A stretch of DNA of 64,000 nucleotides from Reinekea forsetii (GTDB taxonomy: Bacteria > Pseudomonadota > Gammaproteobacteria > Pseudomonadales > Natronospirillaceae). The notes under the pieces are model-generated. The model was not told the origin of the DNA. It did not search any database and saw only the letters and a program-made list of their open reading frames with translations. Of the stretch, positions 50,846 through 60,071 are shown piece after piece (the first letter of the stretch is position 1; each line of letters begins with the position of its first letter). The DNA is taken from positions 410,040 through 474,039 of the forward strand of contig NZ_JAHKPH010000011.1 in assembly GCF_018860385.1 (NCBI RefSeq), written 5' to 3'. The translations under genes were made by a program, and so were the position numbers.

Positions 50846-52078
50846 ATGGCACTGTACGTACAGAAATTTGGTGGTACATCTGTCGCCAACCCTGAGCGCA
50901 TTGAAGCCGTGGCCGATAAGATCACGAAATTTAAAGATCAAGGACACGATATCGTCGTGGTAGTCTCAGCCATGAGCGGTGAAACAAACCGATTAATTGG
51001 CTTGGCACATCAGATAAGCGATGACCCAAGCCCCCGTGAAATGGATGTTTTGGTTTCTACGGGTGAGCAAGTCACCATTGCTTTATTGACCATGGCATTG
51101 CAGGCGCGTGGCTGTGATGCGAGAAGTTACACCGGTGATCAAATCAGAATTTTGACCGACAGTGCGCACACCAAAGCTCGCATTAAAGATATTGATGTGA
51201 GCTCTATTACTGAAGATCTTAAAAAAGGCCGAGTCGTAGTCGTTGCGGGTTTTCAAGGCGTAGATGAGCTTGGAAATACTACTACGTTGGGCCGAGGCGG
51301 TTCCGATACCTCTGCCGTTGCCGTTGCGGCGGCTTTAAATGCGGATGAATGCCAGATATACACCGACGTCGATGGCGTCTATACCACCGATCCTCGCGTG
51401 GTAGAAAAAGCTCAGCGTCTATCTCAAATTACATTTGAAGAAATGCTGGAAATGGCCAGTCAGGGCTCTAAGGTGTTGCAAATTAGAGCAGTCGAGTTTG
51501 CAGGTAAGTACCACGTACCACTGCGCGTTTTATCGAGTTTTGTCGATGGCGAAGGTACTTTGATTACATTTGAAGGTGAACATAAAATGGAACAGCCGGT
51601 TATTTCAGGTATTGCATTTAATCGAGACGAAGCGAAGTTTACGCTTGTGGGTGTACCCGATATTCCTGGCGCGGCCAGTCGTATTTTAGGACCAGTCAGT
51701 GCGGCGAACATCGAAGTAGACATGATCGTTCAAAATATCGCCGAAGATAAAACGACCGATTTTACCTTTACCGTACATCGAAACGATTATCAGCGTGTTT
51801 CTAAGGTGCTAAATTCAGTCTCTCAAGATCTTGGAGCACAGGAAGTACGGGGTAACAGTGAGATAGCCAAAATTTCGATTGTCGGGGTAGGAATGCGCTC
51901 ACATGCCGGTGTGGCCTCGCAAATGTTCGATGCCTTGGCCTCGGAAAATATAAATATCCAGCTGATCTCGACTTCAGAGATCAAGGTTTCTGTGGTTATC
52001 GAAGAGAAATATTTGGAATTAGCGGTTAGAGCGCTTCATACTGCGTTCGATTTAGACGCTGTAGAAGAGCAAGTCTAG
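50846..52078 (+). CDS. lysC: Aspartate kinase
   Basis: A 410-residue kinase opening the Lys/Met/Thr pathway. N-terminal V-Q-K-F-G-G-T-S-V, the A-A-L-N-A-D-E-C-Q-I-Y-T-D-V-D-G-V block and two C-terminal ACT domains that bind lysine/threonine. Length matches the Pseudomonas-type enzyme. Follows alaS directly, in an operon. Confidence 0.95.
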   Translation: MALYVQKFGGTSVANPERIEAVADKITKFKDQGHDIVVVVSAMSGETNRLIGLAHQISDDPSPREMDVLVSTGEQVTIALLTMALQARGCDARSYTGDQIRILTDSAHTKARIKDIDVSSITEDLKKGRVVVVAGFQGVDELGNTTTLGRGGSDTSAVAVAAALNADECQIYTDVDGVYTTDPRVVEKAQRLSQITFEEMLEMASQGSKVLQIRAVEFAGKYHVPLRVLSSFVDGEGTLITFEGEHKMEQPVISGIAFNRDEAKFTLVGVPDIPGAASRILGPVSAANIEVDMIVQNIAEDKTTDFTFTVHRNDYQRVSKVLNSVSQDLGAQEVRGNSEIAKISIVGVGMRSHAGVASQMFDALASENINIQLISTSEIKVSVVIEEKYLELAVRALHTAFDLDAVEEQV

Positions 52079-52260
52079 TTCTAAAGGTGTAGAATTAGCA
52101 CCAGTCATAGGTTAAGTTGTTAATCTGAATTAGTTTTTTTAATTAAAAAGTTTGTTTTTTTGGAATTTAGTCAATACTAGTAACTATTGTTGTGCACTTA
52201 CCCAGCGATAGGATGGGTGACTGGATTGCAGGAATATTCCAGAAATTTAGGAGAAGTTTA

Positions 52261-52452
52261 ATGTTAATTTTAACCCGTCGAGTTGGCGAAACACTGATGA
52301 TCGGTGATGAAGTTACAGTTACTGTATTGGGTGTAAAAGGGAATCAAGTGCGTATTGGTGTCAATGCACCAAAAGACGTAGCTGTGCACCGTGAAGAGAT
52401 CTATCAACGTATCCAGCGCGAAATAGGCTCTCCTGAACAAGACGACGAGTAA
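52261..52452 (+). CDS. csrA: Carbon storage regulator CsrA/RsmA
   Basis: A 63-residue RNA-binding translational regulator starting [10 protein letters not shown]. An AGGAG ribosome-binding site precedes this ATG; a longer upstream frame is not family-like. A tRNA cluster begins 116 bp downstream. Confidence 0.96.
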   Translation: MLILTRRVGETLMIGDEVTVTVLGVKGNQVRIGVNAPKDVAVHREEIYQRIQREIGSPEQDDE

Positions 52453-52568
52453 AACTCTCAATTTTATATTGCGGGTCTGAATTATAGGAAAACGCGCTAA
52501 TTGTTTAATTTTATTAGGTTTTTTCCTTTTCTTTTTGAAAAAACATGGTAATATGCGCGCCGTTGTTT

Positions 52569-52658
52569 GGAGAGTTGGCCGAGTGGCTGAAGGCGCGCCC
52601 CTGCTAAGGGCGTATAGGAGAAATCTTATCGAGGGTTCGAATCCCTCACTCTCCGCCA
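52569..52658 (+). tRNA. tRNA-Ser (GCT)
   Basis: A 90-nt tRNA with long variable arm. Acceptor GGAGAGT pairs with ACTCTCC, anticodon loop CTGCTAA gives anticodon GCT (codon AGC/AGU), T-arm GGTTCGAATCC, encoded CCA. Upstream, TAATAT followed by a GCGCGC discriminator looks like the -10 of a stringently controlled promoter. Confidence 0.97.
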
Positions 52659-52659
52659 T

Positions 52660-52684
52660 CAACATTAAAGTTTCTTTAATGTTG
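52660..52684 (+). other. Perfect 11-bp hairpin between tRNA genes
   Basis: CAACATTAAAG and CTTTAATGTTG separated by TTT. No T-run follows, so it is more likely a processing or stabilising element of the tRNA transcript than a terminator. Confidence 0.7.
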
Positions 52685-52704
52685 GTAGGCAACACAAGAA
52701 GTAC

Positions 52705-52781
52705 GCGCCCGTAGCTCAGCTGGATAGAGTACCTGGCTACGAACCAGGCGGTCGCACGTTCGAATCGTGCCGGGCGCGCCA
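52705..52781 (+). tRNA. tRNA-Arg (ACG), copy 1
   Basis: A 77-nt tRNA with acceptor GCGCCCG/CGGGCGC, anticodon loop CTACGAA (anticodon ACG, wobble A34 converted to inosine by TadA), encoded CCA. Confidence 0.97.
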
Positions 52782-52821
52782 ACTCCTTATTAACCGGAGT
52801 ATAACTGTGTTAATGCCTTGC

Positions 52822-52898
52822 GCGCCCGTAGCTCAGCTGGATAGAGTACCTGGCTACGAACCAGGCGGTCGCACGTTCGAATCGTGCCGGGCGCGCCA
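52822..52898 (+). tRNA. tRNA-Arg (ACG), copy 2
   Basis: Identical in all 77 bases to the first tRNA-Arg, 40 bp downstream of it. Tandem duplication raises dosage for CGU/CGC decoding. A short ACTCC/GGAGT stem lies between the copies. Confidence 0.97.
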
Positions 52899-52975
52899 TT
52901 TCTACTTTCAAATCTTTTCCTGATTTATTTTCTTGTTCGTCTTTCTTTAAAACCTTTTGTACGCAGCTTGAAGCG

Positions 52976-53908
52976 CTAAAGCGCCTCGATGTAGGGTTGA
53001 ATGTCGTTGATGTCTGTTAAGCGCCTAACATTTACGAAGAGTGCTTCTGCTTCAGGGTATTGATCTTTTAGGTAATTTAGCCACTGCTTTAAACGACCCG
53101 CACAGTATCGGTTTGACATCTCCTGCGTAATACTCGTCCAGAAATGTTTAACTAATGGCGCCGTTTGAGACCATTGAGCCGTCTTATCTTGATTCTTTCT
53201 TATGCAGTCAGCGAGCTTAGGGTTTTTAATTGCACCGCGTCCAATCATGACATTGTCGCAACCAGAGTCTTTTAATGCTTGGTGCGCATCGGCTAATGTC
53301 CAAATATCGCCATTTATCGTCTTTTCGATGTCTAGTTTATCGCTGATGTGTTTGACCAAATGCCAATAGGCTGGCGGCGTGTATCCTTGGCTTTTAGTGC
53401 GAGCGTGAATCGTAATAGCTTGCGCGCCACCATCAGCAATAGCTTGCGCACACTCCATCATTAACGTGCTGTCTTCGTACCCAAGCCGCATTTTTGCGGA
53501 TAACGGTTGTGTGGGAGGTAGGGCAGAGTGTACCGCGGATACTGTTTGGTAAATCGATTCAGGATCAGTCAGCATGACTGCGCCGCCTTTGCTTTTATTG
53601 ACAGTTTTGCTAGGGCAGCCAAAGTTTAAGTCAATGCCAAACGAGCCAAGCTCAGTTGCTCTTAATGCATTGCTGGCCATCATTTCAGGGTGGTTGCCAA
53701 GTAATTGGACCCGTACTGGAGTGCCATTGGAGGTTTGGCTGTTATTCTTCAGCTCTGGTACTTGATCAAAAAACGTACGTTTGGGTAGGAGTTGGTCGAC
53801 AATCCTCACAAATTCAGAAGTGATCAAATCGTAACCAGCAGCATTGCTTAAAATTTCTCTTAAATAGGCATCGGCCAGCCCTTCCATCGGGGCAAGTAAA
53901 ACTTTCAT
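52976..53908 (-). CDS. dusC: tRNA-dihydrouridine(16) synthase DusC
   Basis: A 310-residue FMN enzyme reducing U16 of tRNA. N-terminal A-P-M-E-G-L-A-D, catalytic Cys in N-F-G-C-P-S-K-T-V-N, and I-N-G-D-I-W and M-I-G-R-G-A. The length and the I-N-G-D-I-W motif point to DusC rather than DusA/DusB. Convergent with the tRNA genes. Confidence 0.93.
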   Translation of the reverse strand: MKVLLAPMEGLADAYLREILSNAAGYDLITSEFVRIVDQLLPKRTFFDQVPELKNNSQTSNGTPVRVQLLGNHPEMMASNALRATELGSFGIDLNFGCPSKTVNKSKGGAVMLTDPESIYQTVSAVHSALPPTQPLSAKMRLGYEDSTLMMECAQAIADGGAQAITIHARTKSQGYTPPAYWHLVKHISDKLDIEKTINGDIWTLADAHQALKDSGCDNVMIGRGAIKNPKLADCIRKNQDKTAQWSQTAPLVKHFWTSITQEMSNRYCAGRLKQWLNYLKDQYPEAEALFVNVRRLTDINDIQPYIEAL

Positions 53909-54210
53909 TAAATGTATCTATACCGCATAAAATAAGGGCAGCATAGTAGTGCAAGGCAGGCCGCTTTTCGAGAATTAAATCCGATTTCCAGAGATTAACT
54001 TATCTTGATCAACTGGATAGGATTGTTTGATTATTGAACATGCAAAGGATGTTTGAAATATAGCATTGCAACAATGGTTGCTCCCTAGTTATTGCGCCTG
54101 ACCCACTGTTTGAGTACTCTACATGGCTAAGAAAGGTCAGGAATAGACCTAGTAAAACTAAAAGCACTAACCATATTACTGTTAAATAAGATCACACAGG
54201 AATCGACCTT
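53909..54210. other. Intergenic region upstream of oadG
   Basis: 302 bp with no gene. It should hold the divergent promoters for dusC and oadGAB. No convincing -35/-10 pair or riboswitch was recognised; a short AGGAATCGACC precedes the oadG ATG. Confidence 0.5.
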
Positions 54211-54435
54211 ATGTCCGATATTATGTGGGATGGCGTCAGCCTCATGGTTATGGGGATGGGGTCTGTCTTTGTATTCCTCGCATTATTGGTGCTCGGCATC
54301 ACAATAATGTCGCAGATCCTAATGCGGTTGCCTGAAGTAGAAGTTGTGGCTCGTCCGCAAAGTCGAACCAGCGATGAAGAAATGGCTGAGGTTGCTGCCG
54401 TTGCAGCGGCCGTAAAACTTGTGCATCAGCGCTGA
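54211..54435 (+). CDS. oadG: Oxaloacetate decarboxylase gamma subunit
   Basis: A 74-residue protein with one N-terminal membrane helix (about residues 10-33) and a soluble tail rich in Glu/Ala. OadG ties the alpha and beta subunits together and often binds zinc with C-terminal residues. Identity rests on the helix-plus-tail architecture and on the oadA/oadB genes directly downstream. Confidence 0.88.
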   Translation: MSDIMWDGVSLMVMGMGSVFVFLALLVLGITIMSQILMRLPEVEVVARPQSRTSDEEMAEVAAVAAAVKLVHQR

Positions 54436-54493
54436 ACGCGCATTCAATGCAATTTAAGTCCACTAACTTTTAGAATTTGAAAGGCGAGAGGCC

Positions 54494-56287
54494 ATGACTG
54501 ATAAAAAAAATCCTATTAAAATCACAGACGTAGTGCTGCGAGATGCGCACCAGTCTTTGTTTGCAACGCGACTGCGTATCGACGATATGCTGCCAATATG
54601 CGATAAATTAGACCAAGTCGGTTTTTGGTCTCTAGAATCTTGGGGCGGAGCAACTTTTGATTCATGTATACGTTTCTTAGGCGAAGATCCTTGGGATCGA
54701 ATACGTGAGCTTAAAAAAGCCATGCCCAATACTAAGCAACAAATGTTGTTGCGCGGGCAAAACCTATTAGGCTACCGCCACTACGGTGATGATGTTGTAG
54801 ATAAGTTTGTTGAGCGAGCTGTGAAGAACGGTGTCGACGTTTTTCGAGTGTTCGATGCAATGAACGATCCTCGAAACTTACAACGTGCGATGCAGGCCGT
54901 TAGAAACAACGGCGCGCATGCACAAGGTACAATCTCATATACCACAAGCCCAGTTCATACCACAGAAAAATGGTTGTCGTTAGCAAAAGAAATTGAAGAC
55001 ATGGGCGCGGATTCAATCGCGATAAAAGATATGTCTGGCATTTTAGCGCCATACGAAGCTTATGATCTTGTTACAAAACTAAAATCAAGCATAGACGTGC
55101 CTATTTCTCTGCATTGCCATGCAACGTCAGGGTTATCTTCAATGACTTTGTTGAAGGCTATTGAAGCGGGTATCGATCATATTGATTCAGCCATTTCCTC
55201 GATGTCGATGACATACGGTCACTCGCCAACGGAATCATTCGTTGCCGCGCTTAAAGGCACCGATCGTGATCCTGAGCTCGATCTTGATTTGTTAGAAGAA
55301 ATTGCCGATTACTTCCGTGGCGTTCGTAAAAAGTACGCTAAGTTTGAAGGTCAATTGCGCGGAACCGATTCGCGAATCTTAATTGCTCAAGTGCCTGGCG
55401 GTATGTTGACCAATATGGAAGGGCAGTTAAAAGAGCAGGGCGCGGCTGATAAATTCGATGAAGTTATTGCCGAAATTCCTAAGGTTCGTAAAGATTTAGG
55501 CCATATTCCATTAGTTACGCCGACGTCTCAAATTGTTGGCACTCAGGCCGTGTTAAATGTACTAACGGGCGAACGTTATAAGTCTATCTCTAAAGAAACA
55601 CAGGCGATCTTAAAAGGCGAATACGGTGCAGCACCGGCTCCTTTTGACGCTGAACTGCAAAAGAAAGTTTTAGACGGTGCAGAGCCAATCACTTGTCGAC
55701 CTGCCGATTTAATTGACAATGAATTAGACGCATTAACGAGCGAGCTTGAATCTCAAGCACAAGAAAAAGGGTTCAAGTTAGCTCAAGAAAGCGTGGATGA
55801 TGTGCTTACTTACGCACTTTTCCCTCAAATTGGGCTTAAGTTCTTACAAAGCCGGGGTAACCCAGACGCATTTGAACCTGCTCCTACGGCTCAAGATTCT
55901 ACGGCCAGCTCACAATCAAAAGATTCAGGCACTTATACAGTAGAAGTGAATGGCAAGCACTATGTAGCCGCTGTAGATGCGCAAGGTACTGTTGCCGTGA
56001 CCATTAATGGTAAAACCTACCAGACGTCGATTGAAGAAGGTGGCGAGGTTTCAACTTCTGCTGCGCCTTCGAGCACTGGTACTGAGATTTCAGCGCCTCT
56101 TGCGGGGAACATTTTCAAAGTGTTGGTTAAGCCGGGTGATGTCGTTGAAGAAGGTCAAGTGGTGATGATCCTTGAAGCTATGAAAATGGAGACTGAAGTC
56201 AGTGCACCTGAAGCAGGTACCGTCAGTTCGGTAACGGCCAAAGAAGGTGATTCAGTCGCTGTTGGCGATACATTGATCACACTATAA
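54494..56287 (+). CDS. oadA: Oxaloacetate decarboxylase alpha subunit (biotin-containing)
   Basis: A 597-residue protein: N-terminal carboxyltransferase TIM barrel (V-L-R-D-A-H-Q-S near residue 10), a linker, then a C-terminal biotinyl domain with E-A-M-K-M-E-T, where the Lys is biotinylated. It moves CO2 from oxaloacetate to biotin and passes it to the membrane beta subunit, giving pyruvate and exporting Na+. Confidence 0.95.
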   Translation: MTDKKNPIKITDVVLRDAHQSLFATRLRIDDMLPICDKLDQVGFWSLESWGGATFDSCIRFLGEDPWDRIRELKKAMPNTKQQMLLRGQNLLGYRHYGDDVVDKFVERAVKNGVDVFRVFDAMNDPRNLQRAMQAVRNNGAHAQGTISYTTSPVHTTEKWLSLAKEIEDMGADSIAIKDMSGILAPYEAYDLVTKLKSSIDVPISLHCHATSGLSSMTLLKAIEAGIDHIDSAISSMSMTYGHSPTESFVAALKGTDRDPELDLDLLEEIADYFRGVRKKYAKFEGQLRGTDSRILIAQVPGGMLTNMEGQLKEQGAADKFDEVIAEIPKVRKDLGHIPLVTPTSQIVGTQAVLNVLTGERYKSISKETQAILKGEYGAAPAPFDAELQKKVLDGAEPITCRPADLIDNELDALTSELESQAQEKGFKLAQESVDDVLTYALFPQIGLKFLQSRGNPDAFEPAPTAQDSTASSQSKDSGTYTVEVNGKHYVAAVDAQGTVAVTINGKTYQTSIEEGGEVSTSAAPSSTGTEISAPLAGNIFKVLVKPGDVVEEGQVVMILEAMKMETEVSAPEAGTVSSVTAKEGDSVAVGDTLITL

Positions 56288-56298
56288 GGAGCCACTCA

Positions 56299-57429
56299 AT
56301 GGATAAGTTTCAGCAGTTACTGCTCGATTCTGGGTTGGCGAATTTAGAGTTTGGTCAATTCTCAATGATGATTATTGGCTTGGTATTAATTTACCTAGCC
56401 ATCAATAAGCAATTTGAGCCTTTGCTTTTATTGCCAATTGGTTTTGGTACTGTGCTTGTGAACATTCCTGGCGCAGGTATGGGTGATCCGGGAGGGTTAC
56501 TGTATTACATTTCTAATATTGGTATTTCAACCGGTGTTTTCCCGCTACTCATTTTCATGGGTGTGGGCGCAATGACCGATTTTGGCCCATTGCTGGCTAA
56601 CCCTAAAACATTGTTTTTAGGTGCCGCCGCCCAATTCGGTATCTTTGGTACCGTTATTGGTGCAATGTGGATGACCAGTATGGGGTGGGTCGATTTTACT
56701 CTCCAAGATGCCGCCGCGATTGGTATTATTGGTGGGGCAGATGGGCCTACCTCTATTTTCGTTGCTAGTAAGTTGGCTCCAGAATTGTTGGGTGCTATTG
56801 CTGTAGCGGCCTATAGCTATATGGCATTGGTACCGTTAATTCAGCCGCCGATCATGAAGGCATTAACTACCGAAGCTGAGCGCAAAATTACGATGACTCA
56901 GCTGCGAGTCGTTTCTAAGCGAGAAAAAATTGTGTTCCCGCTTATGGTGTTATTCTTGGTGGCTATGTTCTTACCCTCCGCAGCGCCTTTACTCGGAATG
57001 TTTTGTTTCGGTAACTTAATGAAAGAAAGCGGCGTAGTAGAACGTTTAAGCGATACAGCTCAGAACGCATTAATGAACACCGTAACCATCATGTTAGGTC
57101 TAGGTGTGGGTTCTAAAATGAGCTCAGAGTACTTCTTAAATGTAGAGACGTTAGGTATTTTGTCTCTTGGTTTGGTTGCATTCTGTGTTGGTACAGCTAC
57201 CGGTGTTTTGATGGCTAAGTTCATGAACCTGTTCATTAAAATTCCAATTAACCCATTGATCGGTTCAGCTGGTGTATCGGCCGTGCCAATGGCCGCACGT
57301 GTTTCGAACAAGGTTGGTTTGCAAGCCAATAACCAGAACTTCTTGTTAATGCACGCTATGGGTCCTAACGTTGCTGGTGTTGTCGGCTCAGCCGTTGCTG
57401 CTGGTGTTATGCTCTCTTATTTTGGCTAA
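56299..57429 (+). CDS. oadB: Oxaloacetate decarboxylase beta subunit (Na+ pump)
   Basis: A 376-residue membrane protein, about nine helices, with [10 protein letters not shown] (the family Asp needed for Na+ and carboxybiotin handling) and G-A-M-T-D-F-G-P-L. Couples decarboxylation of carboxybiotin to Na+ export. Gene order G-A-B as in Vibrio and Klebsiella. Confidence 0.95.
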   Translation: MDKFQQLLLDSGLANLEFGQFSMMIIGLVLIYLAINKQFEPLLLLPIGFGTVLVNIPGAGMGDPGGLLYYISNIGISTGVFPLLIFMGVGAMTDFGPLLANPKTLFLGAAAQFGIFGTVIGAMWMTSMGWVDFTLQDAAAIGIIGGADGPTSIFVASKLAPELLGAIAVAAYSYMALVPLIQPPIMKALTTEAERKITMTQLRVVSKREKIVFPLMVLFLVAMFLPSAAPLLGMFCFGNLMKESGVVERLSDTAQNALMNTVTIMLGLGVGSKMSSEYFLNVETLGILSLGLVAFCVGTATGVLMAKFMNLFIKIPINPLIGSAGVSAVPMAARVSNKVGLQANNQNFLLMHAMGPNVAGVVGSAVAAGVMLSYFG

Positions 57430-57458
57430 CGCCTCTTTAAGGCTATGCCTATTAATGA

Positions 57459-57488
57459 AAACCGAAGCCTTAGCGCTTCGGTTTTTTT
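57459..57488 (+). terminator. Rho-independent terminator after oadB
   Basis: ACCGAAGC pairs with GCTTCGGT over a six-base loop, then a run of T. It separates oadGAB from the ZorAB-like operon. Confidence 0.92.
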
Positions 57489-57520
57489 GTCTAAAAATTC
57501 ATCGCTGTCTAAAACTTTGT

Positions 57521-57568
57521 CCTAAGTGCTGCGCAATGGCATACTAACTTGTGTTGATATTACTTAGG
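57521..57568 (+). promoter_or_regulatory. Inverted repeat in the leader of the ZorAB-like operon
   Basis: CCTAAGT and ACTTAGG, 34 bp apart. The right arm includes the AGG ribosome-binding bases 7 bp before the first ATG of the operon. It could hide the ribosome-binding site or bind a regulator. Confidence 0.35.
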
Positions 57569-57575
57569 TTATTAC

Positions 57576-58814
57576 ATGGAACTGCTACAGTCTTTCCCTC
57601 CGCTCACGTGGGCTTTTATAGCGATCATTGCAGCATTGTTGGTTTATTTTCACGGGCCTGTCTATTCCGCGCATACCGCTAATTACTCACCGTCAATTTT
57701 AACCAGTATCGGTATTTTTGGTACGTTTCTCGGCGTGGCTTTGGGGTTAAATGATTTTGACACTCAGTCGGTAGAAAATAGTGTTCCGACTCTTTTAGAA
57801 GGATTGAAAACAGCCTTTTGGACATCGATCGCAGGTTTATTGGGTGCCTTGTCGATTAAGTTTCGCTATGCCGTTGCCAGTATGCGAGTTCGTGCGCATA
57901 GAGAGGCAAAGCAAACGGCAACAATAGATGATCTTGCTTGGCACTTAGAAAAAATTGCCAACGCTGTGAGTCAAGACGATAAAGATAACTGGTTGGCTTG
58001 GCGAGAACAGCAAGCGAATACAGCCAAGGCTCATCACGAAGCCTTACTGAACACGCTAAATGGCTATCAAACCCAAATGACCGAAGCCAATAAAGTAGCA
58101 TTAGAACAAGCCATAACCCATGTAATGCGCGAATTTAATACGCGAATTGAAGATCAGTATGGCGACAACTTCAAGCGTTTAAATGAGTCGGTCGGACAAA
58201 TGTTGGAGTGGCAATCTAACTACAAAGGCCAGCTCGAGGACTTAATGTCAGCCAATGAGCGATCAGCGAATTCTTCAAAAATTGCAGCAGAGTCTTTTGA
58301 AAAACTAATCTCTCAAACCAGCTCCTTTACAACAGTCGCCGAAGATATGGAAACGCTACTCAATGCATTGCAGAGCCAAAGCGAAAACCTGCGCGAATAC
58401 TTAACCACCTTTACGACGCTCATTGTTGATGCGCAAGAAGGGTTGCCTCAAATAGAAAATAGAATTTTAGCGCTCACGACAGGGTTACAAGAGCTAGTGA
58501 AAGGCCAAACTGAGCAAATGCGGTCATTATTAGAGCAAACCGCAAGTGGCATAAAAGACACCTCTGAAGAGGTAAGTAAATTGCTGATCGAGGGAACGAC
58601 TCGTTCACAAGAGGCGGTAGGAAAGCAATTAGAATCATTGCTTGAAAAAAATAACCAACAATTTGAACGCCTTGAATCTTCTATGGAGGTTGAGCTCAAT
58701 AAAGCATTGACGACCTTTGGTTACCAACTTACTTCGTTATCAGAAAAATTCGTTAATGATTACATCCCGTTAACCGATAAACTCCGCGATCTCGTTTCAG
58801 CTGCTGAGAAATAA
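57576..58814 (+). CDS. ZorA-like MotA/TolQ/ExbB-family proton channel protein
   Basis: A 412-residue protein. Three predicted helices lie in the first 100 residues (about 8-25, 39-58, 76-98), with the ZorA/TolQ-like pattern G-I-F-G-T-F-L-G-V-A-L-G-L in helix 2 and L-K-T-A-F-W-T-S-I-A-G-L-L-G-A-L in helix 3. The rest (about 110-412) is soluble and mostly predicted coiled coil, like the cytoplasmic tail of ZorA. It should form the pentameric stator ring around a ZorB/MotB dimer and use ion flow to rotate. First gene of a three-gene operon; next gene starts 1 bp after its stop. Confidence 0.85.
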   Translation: MELLQSFPPLTWAFIAIIAALLVYFHGPVYSAHTANYSPSILTSIGIFGTFLGVALGLNDFDTQSVENSVPTLLEGLKTAFWTSIAGLLGALSIKFRYAVASMRVRAHREAKQTATIDDLAWHLEKIANAVSQDDKDNWLAWREQQANTAKAHHEALLNTLNGYQTQMTEANKVALEQAITHVMREFNTRIEDQYGDNFKRLNESVGQMLEWQSNYKGQLEDLMSANERSANSSKIAAESFEKLISQTSSFTTVAEDMETLLNALQSQSENLREYLTTFTTLIVDAQEGLPQIENRILALTTGLQELVKGQTEQMRSLLEQTASGIKDTSEEVSKLLIEGTTRSQEAVGKQLESLLEKNNQQFERLESSMEVELNKALTTFGYQLTSLSEKFVNDYIPLTDKLRDLVSAAEK

Positions 58815-58815
58815 T

Positions 58816-59514
58816 ATGGTCAATACCGAAGAGCATATCGAGCAAGAAGAGCATTGGGTATCAGTCAGCGACCTGATGGCAGGTTTAATGATGGTGTTCT
58901 TGTTGATCGCCATTGTGTTTATGGTGAACGCTGAAATTGAGCGTAACAAAATTCGTGATGTTGCCGTTTTATATGATCGATTAAGAACTCAATTGTACGA
59001 AGACCTGTTAACTGAGTTTCAGCCAGATCTAGACGCCTGGGGTGCGGAAATAAATGAAGACTTGAGTATTCGATTTGGGCGTCCTGAGCTAATCTTTGAT
59101 AAAGGAGAGAATGAGCTCAAAATAGAGTTTAAAGCCATTTTGGAAGATTTTTTCCCGCGATACCTAGCCATTATTGCATCTGAAAAATACCGCGATGACA
59201 TCGCAGAAGTTCGAATAGAAGGTCACACTTCTAGTGGTTGGTTAGGCCGGGCTGAAGATGAAGCCTATATTTTGAATATGGGCTTATCGCAAGCGCGCAC
59301 TCGATCCACTTTAAGCTTTTTATTGGAAATCCCTGCAGTGCAAAATGAAAAGCAATGGCTTAAAGCCCATATGACAGCCAATGGGCTTTCCTCCTCTAAA
59401 CCAATATACACAGCCGCAGGAGTGGAAAATAGAGAAGGATCACGTCGTGTTGAGTTTCGGTTACGGACCGATGCTGAAAGTCGCATTGCGGCTATTTTAG
59501 AGAGTCAAAAATAA
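58816..59514 (+). CDS. ZorB-like MotB/OmpA-domain protein
   Basis: A 232-residue protein: short acidic N-terminus, one membrane helix (about 19-40) with the ion-conducting Asp19 in V-S-D-L-M-A-G-L-M-M, a periplasmic linker and a C-terminal OmpA-like peptidoglycan-binding domain (I-E-G-H-T, L-S-Q-A-R-T-R, N-R-E-G-S-R-R-V-E-F). The usual Asp after G-H-T is Ser here, so peptidoglycan contact may differ. Partner of the upstream ZorA-like protein. Overlaps the next gene by 1 bp (TAATG). Confidence 0.85.
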   Translation: MVNTEEHIEQEEHWVSVSDLMAGLMMVFLLIAIVFMVNAEIERNKIRDVAVLYDRLRTQLYEDLLTEFQPDLDAWGAEINEDLSIRFGRPELIFDKGENELKIEFKAILEDFFPRYLAIIASEKYRDDIAEVRIEGHTSSGWLGRAEDEAYILNMGLSQARTRSTLSFLLEIPAVQNEKQWLKAHMTANGLSSSKPIYTAAGVENREGSRRVEFRLRTDAESRIAAILESQK

Positions 59515-60011
59515 TGGCGATTCATTTACCTGATTTCACGGAGTTTGAGCCATTTAATAAACTTCGCGAAAAAATGAACGCCTCCGAGCTAGGGTCCTTT
59601 GAACTATTTGACCCCAAGCACCACTTAACGGGGGATGAGCGTTCGTTACTGCAAAGACAAGGCGCTGAACTTCCTCGCAGTGGGGTATCGCATTTGCTCG
59701 ATTTTACGTTGGTATACAAAAATACTCGTTGTATTGTAGGAGACAAAAGCGTCTTTCATATTGCCCATTGTGAGCAATTTCCTATAGATGACTCTCTTTT
59801 TGTGGCGACTAACATCACCGACAATATGCCAAAACAAGTATGTCCTGATTGTTTGAAAATTATCCATTACAAAGGTTACGATCCTCTAAAAGCGCGAAAA
59901 GAAGCCTACAGCCAGCAAGTATTACAAAACTTTACTTTATCTGAATTCTGGCGGCATTACGCCCTGTACCCCGTTTCTGAAAAACGCGAGTTACGAAAAT
60001 CCATTAGTTAA
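59514..60011 (+). CDS. Unrecognised 165-residue protein with a Cys/His cluster
   Basis: I do not recognise a family. It is soluble and has no signal peptide or membrane helix. Cys73, His82, His85, Cys86, Cys110 and Cys113 are grouped within 41 residues, including a C-P-D-C knuckle, which suggests a zinc-binding or zinc-ribbon fold. The C-terminal part (about 120-165) is helical and basic. Its start is coupled to the ZorB-like stop, so it very likely acts with the ZorAB-like pair. Not similar by eye to ZorC, ZorD, ZorE, ZorF or ZorG. Confidence 0.7.
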   Translation: MAIHLPDFTEFEPFNKLREKMNASELGSFELFDPKHHLTGDERSLLQRQGAELPRSGVSHLLDFTLVYKNTRCIVGDKSVFHIAHCEQFPIDDSLFVATNITDNMPKQVCPDCLKIIHYKGYDPLKARKEAYSQQVLQNFTLSEFWRHYALYPVSEKRELRKSIS

Positions 60012-60071
60012 TCGAAATGTCATCGAAGTTCGTTATACTGTCATCATTAATTTTAATGTTAAGAGAGGCCT

